A DNA stretch of 37,592 nt from Flavobacteriales bacterium (GTDB taxonomy: Bacteria; Bacteroidota; Bacteroidia; Flavobacteriales_D; Crocinitomicaceae), in NCBI GenBank assembly GCA_947491305.1, contig CANLIL010000025.1, positions 1 to 37,592 on the forward strand, in the 5' to 3' direction. Below the pieces are notes generated by a model. The model made no database searches. It was not told the DNA's origin and saw only the letters and a list, made by a program, of their open reading frames with translations. Shown here in pieces: positions 1 through 6,234 of the stretch. Position numbers and translations under genes: made by a program. Each line of letters opens with the position of its first letter. The first letter of the stretch is position 1.

Positions 1-128
1 ATTCAGATGATGCCTCTTACATTTCAGAAATGACATCAGTGTATTTAATTTGGTCAGATGATTCAATTTTAGGTACAGATTTTTCAAGTTTAGGTGCTGG
101 CTATGCTGTTAGGTGTGTTAAGAAATAG
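1..128 (+). CDS. FISUMP-domain secreted protein, C-terminal end only
   Basis: The open frame enters from the left edge and stops at TAG 126-128. About 41 residues remain. They end in GYAVRCVKK, the typical tail of the Fibrobacter succinogenes major paralogous (FISUMP) domain, in which an aromatic/Trp strand (here VYLIWSDD) is followed by a closing VRC(V/I)K motif. The complete gene at 626-1285 ends the same way (SVRCIKE), so the two are paralogues. FISUMP proteins are secreted or surface-located; their molecular role is not established. The last 8 bases of this gene lie inside the 115-base direct repeat, so its stop codon sits at a duplication junction. The protein start lies outside the window. 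Confidence 0.7.
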   Translation, partial: SDDASYISEMTSVYLIWSDDSILGTDFSSLGAGYAVRCVKK

Positions 129-235
129 TGTTCTCTAAATTAGAAAAGTAAAGCATAATTATTTTAAAGTTATAATAAATGAAAAAATTATTAGTGGTTT
201 TAATAATAGCATTTAGCGGAGTATTAAATGCACAA
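121..235 (+). repeat. 115-base direct repeat, copy 1 (upstream region plus signal peptide)
   Basis: Positions 121-235 and 568-682 are identical except for one base (A206 versus G653, which changes Ile to Val at residue 10 of the following protein). The unit holds the whole region ahead of the gene, the start codon and the 19-residue signal peptide of the following gene. Similarity stops exactly at the end of the signal peptide, and the mature parts are unrelated. The near-identity in A+T-rich intergenic DNA points to a recent duplication or gene conversion. Confidence 0.95.
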
Positions 236-598
236 GATATCGTAAATAATTTTATATTAAATGAACAGTTTAATACATTAACAATTGCATCAAAAAATAA
301 CATTGCTTTAAGTTATGATAGTTTAATTACAGATGATAGTGAATTATTTGTTGATTCATTAATTGATATTAAATATGAGCCAGCTTTAAATTCTAAATAT
401 AGTATCAGCGTATATTATATTGATAATGGTGTCGTAAGTGTTGCAGTATTAAATAATGAAGCATTTAGACCTGAAAATTTTGATCAAACAGCAAGAAATA
501 ATTCTTTTTACACAACACTGAATAATATTGAATCAGCTTTTTTAAAAGGTGTTTTGTTAGATGAAATAGAAATAGTGTTCTCTAAATTAGAAAAGTAA
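179..598 (+). CDS. Small secreted protein of unknown function
   Basis: This is a 139-residue protein with a clear signal peptide: basic MKK, a hydrophobic core at about 4-14, and a small-residue cleavage site before Gln19. The mature part of about 120 residues is acidic, rich in Asn, Asp, Ser and Leu, and likely to be mostly beta strand; I do not recognise its family. The signal peptide and upstream region are shared almost base for base with the FISUMP gene at 626. Its last nine codons (ending FSKLEK) lie inside the second copy of the repeat. The same bases occur after the stop codon of the upstream FISUMP fragment, so this family's native 3' end appears to have been copied there. The mature sequence is not obviously FISUMP. 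Confidence 0.7.
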   Translation: MKKLLVVLIIAFSGVLNAQDIVNNFILNEQFNTLTIASKNNIALSYDSLITDDSELFVDSLIDIKYEPALNSKYSISVYYIDNGVVSVAVLNNEAFRPENFDQTARNNSFYTTLNNIESAFLKGVLLDEIEIVFSKLEK

Positions 599-682
599 AG
601 CATAATTATTTTAAAGTTATAATAAATGAAAAAATTATTAGTGGTTTTAATAGTAGCATTTAGCGGAGTATTAAATGCACAA
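568..682 (+). repeat. 115-base direct repeat, copy 2 (upstream region plus signal peptide)
   Basis: This is the second copy of the unit at 121-235, offset by 447 bases, with one mismatch at 653. Its left 31 bases encode the C-terminus of the 179-598 protein. Its right 57 bases encode the signal peptide of the 626-1285 protein. The base just outside each left end differs (A120 versus T567), so the boundary is sharp. Confidence 0.95.
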
Positions 683-1285
683 CCATATATTAATGTAGCT
701 GGTCAAACATGGATGAAATATGATTTAAAAGTTTTCACTTTTCAAAATGGAGATTCAATATATATTGCTAAATCAAATGAAGATTGGTTAAACGCTACAG
801 CCATTGAGAAACCTGCTTTGTGTATTGAATATGGTGGTTTTTTCTATAATCATTATGCCGTTTCTGATAAGAGAGGCTTAGCGCCTAAAGGTTATCGAAT
901 TCCAACTAAAAAAGATGTTGAAATATTAACAAATAAACTTGGTGGTCTTGATAAAGCAGGTTTGTTTCTACAATATCAAGAGCCATATGAGATGTATCCT
1001 AATGGTTTTGGAGATTCAACAGTTGGTTTTAATGTAAATGGTAATGGGCATAGAGGAGGAATTGGTTCGTATTGGTCTATGCAAAATCCTAGAGGAGATT
1101 ATTGGTTGTTAGATGAAATAATAAAAGATCCTGCTGAATTTAAAAATGTCGTTGTTGATTCAGAAATCAAAGACAAATTACATCTTCAAGCATATTATTT
1201 TAGTGTTTATTTTTATGAAGCAGAAATGTTTATATGGGATGAACAAAAAGGGTGCGGGATGTCTGTGCGTTGTATTAAAGAATAA
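626..1285 (+). CDS. FISUMP-domain secreted protein
   Basis: The protein is 219 residues long with a 19-residue signal peptide shared with the gene at 179. The mature part is a FISUMP (Fibrobacter succinogenes major paralogous) domain. It begins with a GQTWMKYDL strand, continues with YNHYAVSDKRGLAPKGYRIP (the counterpart of the family's YNWYAV...CPxGWHVPT motif), then an SYWSMQ strand, and closes with SVRCIKE. Such domains are common in secreted and surface proteins of Bacteroidota and Fibrobacter, and no enzymatic activity is established. The downstream gene starts 3 bases after the stop, so this gene probably leads the operon that runs to 4440. The promoter is probably inside the duplicated unit at 568-625, although I see no clean -7 match there. 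Confidence 0.8.
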   Translation: MKKLLVVLIVAFSGVLNAQPYINVAGQTWMKYDLKVFTFQNGDSIYIAKSNEDWLNATAIEKPALCIEYGGFFYNHYAVSDKRGLAPKGYRIPTKKDVEILTNKLGGLDKAGLFLQYQEPYEMYPNGFGDSTVGFNVNGNGHRGGIGSYWSMQNPRGDYWLLDEIIKDPAEFKNVVVDSEIKDKLHLQAYYFSVYFYEAEMFIWDEQKGCGMSVRCIKE

Positions 1286-1288
1286 AAT

Positions 1289-1993
1289 ATGATTAAGAAT
1301 AAGGACAAAAAAATTGATTTTGCTGACAAATTTTTAAAAGAATTTGTTGACAATGGTTTTGGAGTTTTAAGCAAAAGAGAAACCGAATTACTTGTTTTTC
1401 ATTTACTGTCTGATTTGGCAGAGCTTGATTCAAAGTCTAACTATGAACTAGCATTAACATTGAAAATTACCCCAACTAAAGTTAAGAATTATAGATTTGA
1501 AAGGAGATTAAGGTACAGTCAGTTAACAGATGAACAAATTAAAAAAGCATTCATCGAAGGATTAAGAAAGTCAAATATTAAAATCAATAAATCATCTAAA
1601 TTTATACTCTTATCTATCGAGGATTCATACATTAGAGAAGCAATTAAGGCAAAAATGAAGAAACTCAATCATTTTTCCGATAGTTCTTTTAATTCTGAAA
1701 TTATTAGCCTTGATTTTGATGCTTTTTCTGAATTAATGAGTTATTATTATAATGACTGTAAAATTAATGAGGTTTTAGATGATAACATATTAAAACACTT
1801 AAAAGAGTTATTAAATAAAGATGAAGACCAAATCACTTTCAAAAGTATAACAAAAGCGTTCCTTGAAGGAGTAGCGCAAAAGGCAGGTGAAGGAACGTTT
1901 AGCGCAGGACTTTCATTTTTAACTGGCGGAGTTTCAGATATTAAATTACTTTTTAATATACTTAAGAATCACATCTCAAAAAAGAATATTTAA
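1289..1993 (+). CDS. Helix-turn-helix-like protein of unknown function
   Basis: This 234-residue protein has no signal peptide and is rich in Lys, Leu and Ile, so it is probably cytoplasmic. Residues about 27-75 look like a helical DNA-binding fold: LSKRETELLVFHLL, then a helix ending ELALTLKITPTKVKNYRFE, which resembles the turn and recognition helix of a helix-turn-helix domain, followed by a basic RRLRY patch. The middle is helical. The C-terminus carries a Gly/Ala-rich stretch, EGTFSAGLSFLTGGVSD, that could be a loop or membrane-associating segment. I do not recognise the family. It sits 3 bases after the FISUMP gene and 18 bases before the first GldM-like gene, so it may regulate, or act with, that set. 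Confidence 0.6.
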   Translation: MIKNKDKKIDFADKFLKEFVDNGFGVLSKRETELLVFHLLSDLAELDSKSNYELALTLKITPTKVKNYRFERRLRYSQLTDEQIKKAFIEGLRKSNIKINKSSKFILLSIEDSYIREAIKAKMKKLNHFSDSSFNSEIISLDFDAFSELMSYYYNDCKINEVLDDNILKHLKELLNKDEDQITFKSITKAFLEGVAQKAGEGTFSAGLSFLTGGVSDIKLLFNILKNHISKKNI

Positions 1994-2011
1994 TTATTAA
2001 TCAAAAATAAA

Positions 2012-2635
2012 ATGATGAGAAAAATAAAGTTTACACTTATAATATTGTTTTTTATTACAAGTTCACTTGGTTTCAGCCAAACAGATATGGCAGTTATCTC
2101 ACTTAGTGATCAAAACATGTTATATACTTTATATCCCAATGAAGTTATAATAGGAAATAATGGAGGTTATAAAGATTATAAAATCAGTTCTGATAATATT
2201 AAAATAACAAAAGTTAAAGGAACAGTTAATTCATATCTTTTGGAGTGCGAAATCGAAGGAAATCAACAACTTTATTTTATCGATAAAGCTACGAAAGACA
2301 CATTTGATATAATAACCTATCGTTTTGAGCCAATGCCTCTCCCTGAGTTATATTATGATTTTAGAAGAAATGGTGAAAAAATCAATTATAGTTATTCAGT
2401 TAATTTAAGAGTTAATTATAACGAAAGCATCCCACTTATCGCAAAATTTGACATTATTGATTGGGAAATTAGTATTCCTGAGAGCCCTACAATAATAAAA
2501 GGTAATGGATTTCAATTGAACGACTCAGCAACATCTTTTATAAAAAACGCACCGGTTGGATCAGATATAATAATTCGCTGTACCTATTCATATAAAGGGA
2601 AATTAAATAAAACATCGTCAATATTTAAATTATGA
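2012..2635 (+). CDS. Secreted protein resembling the C-terminal domains of GldM
   Basis: The protein has 207 residues and a signal peptide (hydrophobic core about 6-20, ending GFSQ). The mature part follows the order of the two last periplasmic domains of GldM. An opening strand, LYTLYPNEVIIGN, corresponds to the YRGxxNP-type start. A domain boundary, YRFEPMPLPELYY, matches the F-x-I-x-x-(I/M)P-x-P linker. The last domain has a GNGFQLNDSA turn, VGSDIIIRCTYSYKG, and a final SSIFKL strand. GldM C-terminal domains project through the periplasm and contact GldK/GldN in the type IX secretion and gliding motor. Here they stand alone without the transmembrane and first domains. Its stop overlaps the next start by 4 bases (ATGA). 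The assignment rests on motif order, not a search. Confidence 0.55.
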   Translation: MMRKIKFTLIILFFITSSLGFSQTDMAVISLSDQNMLYTLYPNEVIIGNNGGYKDYKISSDNIKITKVKGTVNSYLLECEIEGNQQLYFIDKATKDTFDIITYRFEPMPLPELYYDFRRNGEKINYSYSVNLRVNYNESIPLIAKFDIIDWEISIPESPTIIKGNGFQLNDSATSFIKNAPVGSDIIIRCTYSYKGKLNKTSSIFKL

Positions 2636-3228
2636 TAAAAGTTATTACAACACTATTATTAATTACTTCTGCAAAAGTATTGTTTGCTCAAGGAATTGTT
2701 CAGAATCAGTTAAGCATTTTATATAGAGGTTTTGAAAATAAAGTAGAATTAGGTTCTGTTAATGGTGACTCTACATTAAGACTAGCGGGTGAAGATGTGA
2801 TAATTGAAAAAAAATTCAATCATTGGATAGTTAAGCCAGTTCAAGGATACAAAAGGGCTACTTTATTTGCGCTCAATAAATCCGGAGACACCTTAAATAA
2901 AACCGTGTTTACAATCAGATCACTTCCTAAATTAACATTATACATCGGTAGATTTGAATCTGGTGAAAAAATCACAAATTTTCAAGAACGAAAATTAATG
3001 GTAAAGATGCCATTTCAATGTATGATTCAACCCGAAACAAAAATCAATAACTGGAAAATAGAAATTGAAGGAGAGGAATTAATTTCTGGAAATGGAGATT
3101 TTTTGTTTGAGGATGCAATATCAAAATTAACTAATTTGAAAATAGACACTGTGATTACTATCACATGTAATTATTCTATCAATGAAGAATTGAAAACAAT
3201 ATCTGGAGTGTTTAAATTAAATCTATAA
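2632..3228 (+). CDS. Secreted protein resembling the C-terminal domains of GldM
   Basis: This 198-residue protein has a signal peptide ending VLFAQ at residue 20. It is the clearer of the two GldM-like genes. It starts with SILYRGFENKVELGSVNG, the counterpart of the YRGxxNP opening of the third GldM domain. It then shows the linker VFTIRSLPKL, a strand-rich last domain with a SGNGDFLFEDA turn, DTVITITCNYSI, and a final strand, SGVFKLNL. In both this and the preceding gene the linker, the GNG turn and the final F-K-L strand fall at matching positions, so they are paralogues. GldM is normally one polypeptide of about 500 residues; here the C-terminal half is encoded separately and twice. The next gene starts 3 bases after the stop. 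Confidence 0.6.
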   Translation: MIKVITTLLLITSAKVLFAQGIVQNQLSILYRGFENKVELGSVNGDSTLRLAGEDVIIEKKFNHWIVKPVQGYKRATLFALNKSGDTLNKTVFTIRSLPKLTLYIGRFESGEKITNFQERKLMVKMPFQCMIQPETKINNWKIEIEGEELISGNGDFLFEDAISKLTNLKIDTVITITCNYSINEELKTISGVFKLNL

Positions 3229-3231
3229 ACT

Positions 3232-4440
3232 ATGAAAAAAACAATTAACATTTTAAGTATTTCATCCTTAATAATCGCCTTTTTATTCAAGACTTTGTCT
3301 TGGCCATTTAGTGATTATTTATTTTTAATTTCATTGGGAATTTTACTTCCATTAAATTACTTAGTAGAATTAATAGAAAGTTGGAAAAATAAGGAACATA
3401 AATTAGTTGCTATCTTTTATTTTTTATCCGTATTTTTCTTTTTAGAAGCAACTATTTTTAAATTACTCTATTGGCCTTCAGATTTATTTTTTTACGGTAG
3501 TATTTTATTTTTAACTGCTTATTTTATTACGAAAGGCATCGTTTCTTACAAACAAAACAAACATCAGATTTATTTCAGTCTATTCTTCCTGCCTTTTATT
3601 GTATATCAAATGTTAAGTATAAATTATGTTTTAACAACTAACAGCATGTTGATTGTAGGATATTTGGGCTTAACAATTGCTACAATTATTGCTTTTCGTT
3701 TTTATAATAAAACAGGGAAAATAATTCTTGAATTAAACACCAAAAAAAGTATAACTATTTTACTGGTTTTAGTGTTAGTATTAATTGCAAAATTTCAATT
3801 CAGTGTTCCAAAATCCGTAGTTGCTAATCAAATTGAAGCTATTGCATTATTACAAGAGGAAAACGATTTGGAAAAAAGAACTGGTGATTACTATGCGAAA
3901 TCATTGAATAATTCACAATCAAAAAAGATAGACTTAGAAACTGCAAAAATTCTAGCTGAAATAGAAAATTTGAAATTTGAGTTACTCAAATTAGGTGAAG
4001 CTGACTTAAACGGTTTGAAGTTATATGTATATAATAATCAAGTTCCTACAAAAAACAAAAATGTTGATTCTATCAACCTAATTAAACTTGACTTATTAGA
4101 GATTAATAATAAGTTTGATTTTTTCATCTCTTATCATCACATGATAAATAATAGAAAAGGAAATATGATTAAGAATAAAGCCATTTCTTATCTTGAATCT
4201 TTAATTAATCATTTTGACACTGAATTATTGAACAAGGAAAATCCTATCGTTTTGGTTTTGAATGATAAAATAAATCAAATGAGTAATTCATCATCAAACA
4301 AATATGATGAGAATTCGTGGGAATTTAGATTATTCGCAAGTTCTACTTTAATTCAAGCGATTAATAATTTAACACAACTACAAAATGACATTCTTTATTA
4401 TAGAACATTAGCGTTGTGTGAATTATTAAGAAATAAATAA
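3232..4440 (+). CDS. Membrane protein combining GldL-like hairpins with a GldM N-terminal-like domain
   Basis: The protein is 402 residues. Seven hydrophobic segments lie at about 6-25, 28-47, 58-80, 85-104, 114-132, 137-157 and 173-190, followed by a soluble helical domain of about 210 residues. The first two hairpins each contain the same motif, LFKTLSWP at 18-25 and IFKLLYWP at 75-82. This resembles the LFKIxHWP motif of GldL, the membrane partner of GldM. Glu72 sits inside the third segment. Segment seven plus what follows resembles the single GldM helix and its first periplasmic domain. Residues 363-397 (WEFRLF, then LTQLQNDI, then ALCELL) match the GldM pattern of W...F...P...L-x-K-x-Q-x-D-I...E. 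Known GldL and GldM are separate proteins, so this would be a fused and extended version. It is the last gene of the operon. Confidence 0.55.
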   Translation: MKKTINILSISSLIIAFLFKTLSWPFSDYLFLISLGILLPLNYLVELIESWKNKEHKLVAIFYFLSVFFFLEATIFKLLYWPSDLFFYGSILFLTAYFITKGIVSYKQNKHQIYFSLFFLPFIVYQMLSINYVLTTNSMLIVGYLGLTIATIIAFRFYNKTGKIILELNTKKSITILLVLVLVLIAKFQFSVPKSVVANQIEAIALLQEENDLEKRTGDYYAKSLNNSQSKKIDLETAKILAEIENLKFELLKLGEADLNGLKLYVYNNQVPTKNKNVDSINLIKLDLLEINNKFDFFISYHHMINNRKGNMIKNKAISYLESLINHFDTELLNKENPIVLVLNDKINQMSNSSSNKYDENSWEFRLFASSTLIQAINNLTQLQNDILYYRTLALCELLRNK

Positions 4441-4476
4441 TAAAATTTATAATAACCAAACCCATCACCACCTACC

Positions 4477-4501
4477 ACCCCAAGCTAGTCTTGGGGTTTT
4501 A
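4477..4501 (+). terminator. Rho-independent terminator of the GldM-like operon
   Basis: The perfect 7-base stem CCCCAAG (4478-4484) / CTTGGGG (4490-4496), extendable by one A-T pair, has a 5-base loop and is followed by TTTT. It lies 37 bases after the last gene of the operon and just before the convergent bestrophin gene. The opposite strand has no T run, so it works mainly in the + direction. Confidence 0.8.
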
Positions 4502-4504
4502 CAT

Positions 4505-5371
4505 TTACCCTAATACTTCCTCCATGTTTTTCGTAATTGTTTCGCACAATTGGTCGGTAGGAAGGTCGTTGTCGTCAGCGCCAAACGGATCTTCAATTTC
4601 TTCTGCCAAGACTTCCATGCTTACCAAAATGTAGAAAACAAAGGTGGCAATCAAAGCGGAGAAATAACCAAATTGCATCACAAAAGCTAGGGGCAAGGTG
4701 GTTACGTAGATCAAAATGAATTTTTTGATAAATAAACTATACGATAAGGGAATGGGCGTGTTTTTGATGCGCTCACACGCGCCAACGCATTCCATGAATT
4801 GGTTTAAGTTTTGATCCATCAAAAGCACATCGGTAGATGTTAATTGACCTTTTTGTTTAATGAATTGCAATTGATCGTATAGTAAACCGCTTATTGCAAG
4901 TGGAATGTGTTCTTTTCCACTTAAATATTCGTGTTCAGCTTCGTTGAGGTTTAATTGGTCTAGTTGCACTCCTTTGCGTAAATGCTCTTTTGCCGCAAGC
5001 GCAAAATTGGGAATCATGCGCTTGAAGAACTCGCGGTCTTTTTCTAATGGTAATAAACTCGATAATTTTATAGCAAAATTACGCGTGTCATTGACTAAAC
5101 TGCCCCATTTATTCCTGCCTTCCCACCAGCGATCATAGGCTGTATTGGTTCTAAAAACTAACAACAAAGAAATCACAAAACCGATTAATGAATAGACTGC
5201 AAATAAATCTTTCAAGCCCGTTGCATCTGGAAACAATTGTAAAACGATAAATGCAATGACAAGCGTTAAAATCCCCATGTATAGGATTTCTTTGCGCAAC
5301 ATATGAAAGGTGTCACTTTTGTGAAATGCAAAAATTAGTTTGGCCCAGCTTTTTGGATTGTATTTGATCAT
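4505..5371 (-). CDS. Bestrophin-family (UPF0187) anion channel protein
   Basis: This is a bestrophin-like inner membrane channel of about 288 residues. It shows the family hallmark RTNTAYDRWWEGRNKWG after the second transmembrane helix, hydrophobic pairs near the start (YMGILTLVIAFIVLQLF, then YSLIGFVISLLLVF) and a second pair later (LIYVTTLPLAFVMQFG and ATFVFYILVSMEVLAEEIEDPFG). The last of these carries the conserved acidic E-D-P-F-G motif. Bacterial bestrophins are pentameric channels; some conduct anions and some cations. The frame stays open to 5437, but I chose the ATG at 5371 because MIKYNPKSWAKL aligns with normal family N-termini, while the 22 residues before it are proline/lysine-rich and atypical. 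Confidence 0.85.
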   Translation of the reverse strand: MIKYNPKSWAKLIFAFHKSDTFHMLRKEILYMGILTLVIAFIVLQLFPDATGLKDLFAVYSLIGFVISLLLVFRTNTAYDRWWEGRNKWGSLVNDTRNFAIKLSSLLPLEKDREFFKRMIPNFALAAKEHLRKGVQLDQLNLNEAEHEYLSGKEHIPLAISGLLYDQLQFIKQKGQLTSTDVLLMDQNLNQFMECVGACERIKNTPIPLSYSLFIKKFILIYVTTLPLAFVMQFGYFSALIATFVFYILVSMEVLAEEIEDPFGADDNDLPTDQLCETITKNMEEVLG

Positions 5372-5517
5372 AATTTTTTTTGGTAAAGGTAAGGGTTTTG
5401 CTTGACTTTTTACCTTCGGTGCTGCTTCGCGGTCCAAAGCAAAAAATAAGCAACTAAACGAAGTGACCTCACAAATTCCTTTAAAAAATAAACACTCATT
5501 TGTAAAAAGCTTTTTTC

Positions 5518-5603
5518 AAATTTTCCGAGGATTTTTTTCATTTCACTGCGTTGCATGAAAACCACCGATTGCACTTTGCTGCATGCTTTCCCCTGATCAG
5601 CAA
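5518..5603. repeat. Direct repeat about 86 bases, copy 1
   Basis: This copy aligns with 5654-5740 at an offset of 136 bases with only a handful of substitutions. It runs from AAATTTTCC through a GAAAACCACCGATT core to a GCTGCATGC...CCTGATCAGC end. Both copies are outside genes. Confidence 0.9.
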
Positions 5604-5610
5604 TCTCTTC

Positions 5611-5636
5611 TTACTTTTTCCAAAGCAAAAAAGTAA
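5611..5636. repeat. Perfect inverted repeat, 9-base stem
   Basis: TTACTTTTT (5611-5619) pairs with AAAAAGTAA (5628-5636) around an 8-base loop. It lies between the two direct repeats. There are no terminator features on either side beyond the stem itself, and no adjacent gene that it would clearly serve. Confidence 0.75.
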
Positions 5637-5653
5637 GCAAAAGTGCTTTTTTT

Positions 5654-5740
5654 AAATTTTCCAAGGATTTTTTTCATTACACTGCGTTACATGAAAACCA
5701 CCGATTCCGCTTTGCTGCATGCTTTCCCCTGATCAGCCAA
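5654..5740. repeat. Direct repeat about 86 bases, copy 2
   Basis: This is the second copy of the 5518-5603 unit, offset 136 bases, with scattered differences (for example GCGTTACATG where copy 1 has GCGTTGCATG) and one extra base near its right end. The divergence shows it is older than the 115-base repeat at 121/568. Confidence 0.9.
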
Positions 5741-5847
5741 TGCTCACGCATGGGCTTGGGCGCAATTCCGCAAGCGCAACGGCTAAATCTTGGAAAATTT
5801 AGAGGTTCCCGCGTTGGCGGGTTGAAAAAGTTGGTATGTAACGAAGA

Positions 5848-5932
5848 ACCCACTTCGGTCGAAGAACGTTTTAATAGCTCTAAAAACATTTTCTAACCGA
5901 AGAAAAATCTTTCTTCGCACGAAGTGAGTTTT
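5848..5932. repeat. Imperfect palindrome with about 22-base arms
   Basis: The arm 5848-5869 (AACCCACTTCGG...) is the reverse complement, with a few mismatches, of 5911-5932 (...CGAAGTGAGTT). Inside lies a smaller GTTTT/AAAAC pairing. It is intergenic and does not directly abut a gene, so a terminator role is unlikely. Confidence 0.65.
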
Positions 5933-5948
5933 AAAGAATCAACGCGAG

Positions 5949-6148
5949 ATCTTTGAAGCAACAGAGAAGTGAGGAATAGAAAAAAAGCAATTGTGTATCG
6001 TTGCACGATAGGCGCTTGCGTCTGTAAAACTTCTGCCAAAGTTTTTCAACTATTTTTCATAGTTGAAAATGACGCAGGAGGCTTTGCACCACTATCGTAG
6101 CAACGAAGCAATTGCGCTTTTTTCCCGAACGGCTTGTTGCTTCTTGAT
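5949..6148. repeat. Long imperfect palindrome of about 200 bases
   Basis: The centre is a perfect 11-base stem, TTTTCAACTAT (6043-6053) / ATAGTTGAAAA (6059-6069), with a 5-base loop. Moving outward, matched blocks continue at intervals: CGTTGC-ACGATAG against CTATCGTAGCAACG, AAAAAAGCAATTG against CAATTGCGCTTTTTT, and GAAGCAACA against TGTTGCTTC. The intervening bases do not pair. It could be a miniature inverted-repeat element or a REP-like intergenic element. I saw no terminal target-site duplication. Confidence 0.65.
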
Positions 6149-6202
6149 TTTTTGTTTCTTTTGTATCAAGACAAAAGATAAGAAATTTATTTTTTTCTTT
6201 TA

Positions 6203-6224
6203 GTTTTTACGCTTGCGTAAAAAC
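6203..6224 (-). repeat. Perfect 10-base-stem hairpin downstream of the SUFU gene
   Basis: GTTTTTACGC (6203-6212) and GCGTAAAAAC (6215-6224) are perfect reverse complements around two bases. It lies about 10 bases past the stop of the minus-strand gene at 6235, where a terminator would be expected. It lacks a T run on the minus strand, so either terminator or intergenic repeat is possible. Confidence 0.6.
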
Positions 6225-6234
6225 GAACAACCAA

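Larger units (their letters stand above)
5372..6234. other. Gene-free, repeat-rich interval
   Basis: No credible gene lies in these roughly 860 bases; the open frames overlap repeats and match nothing recognisable. The interval contains two 86-base direct repeats, a 9-base-stem hairpin between them, and two long nested imperfect palindromes, each listed separately, plus a short hairpin near the right end. Small hairpins such as CCCGC/GCGGG (5808-5821) also occur. G+C is higher than in the accessory block to the left. It looks like an assembly of chromosomal intergenic repeats rather than decayed coding DNA. Confidence 0.7.

Noticed and set aside
5372-5437. 22-residue N-terminal extension of the bestrophin-family protein
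   Set aside because: The extension is proline/lysine-rich and does not fit family N-termini, whereas the internal ATG at 5371 does.
5677-5889. 70-codon minus-strand open frame
   Set aside because: It lies across the second direct repeat and small hairpins, its composition is unlike any neighbour, and it corresponds to no recognisable protein.
5949-6148. tRNA or other structured RNA gene in the palindromic region
   Set aside because: No cloverleaf, anticodon stem or CCA-adjacent acceptor could be traced. The pairing is a simple fold-back.
5949-6148. Insertion sequence or transposon remnant
   Set aside because: No transposase fragment in any frame and no flanking target duplication were seen. 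Only the palindromic form is supported.
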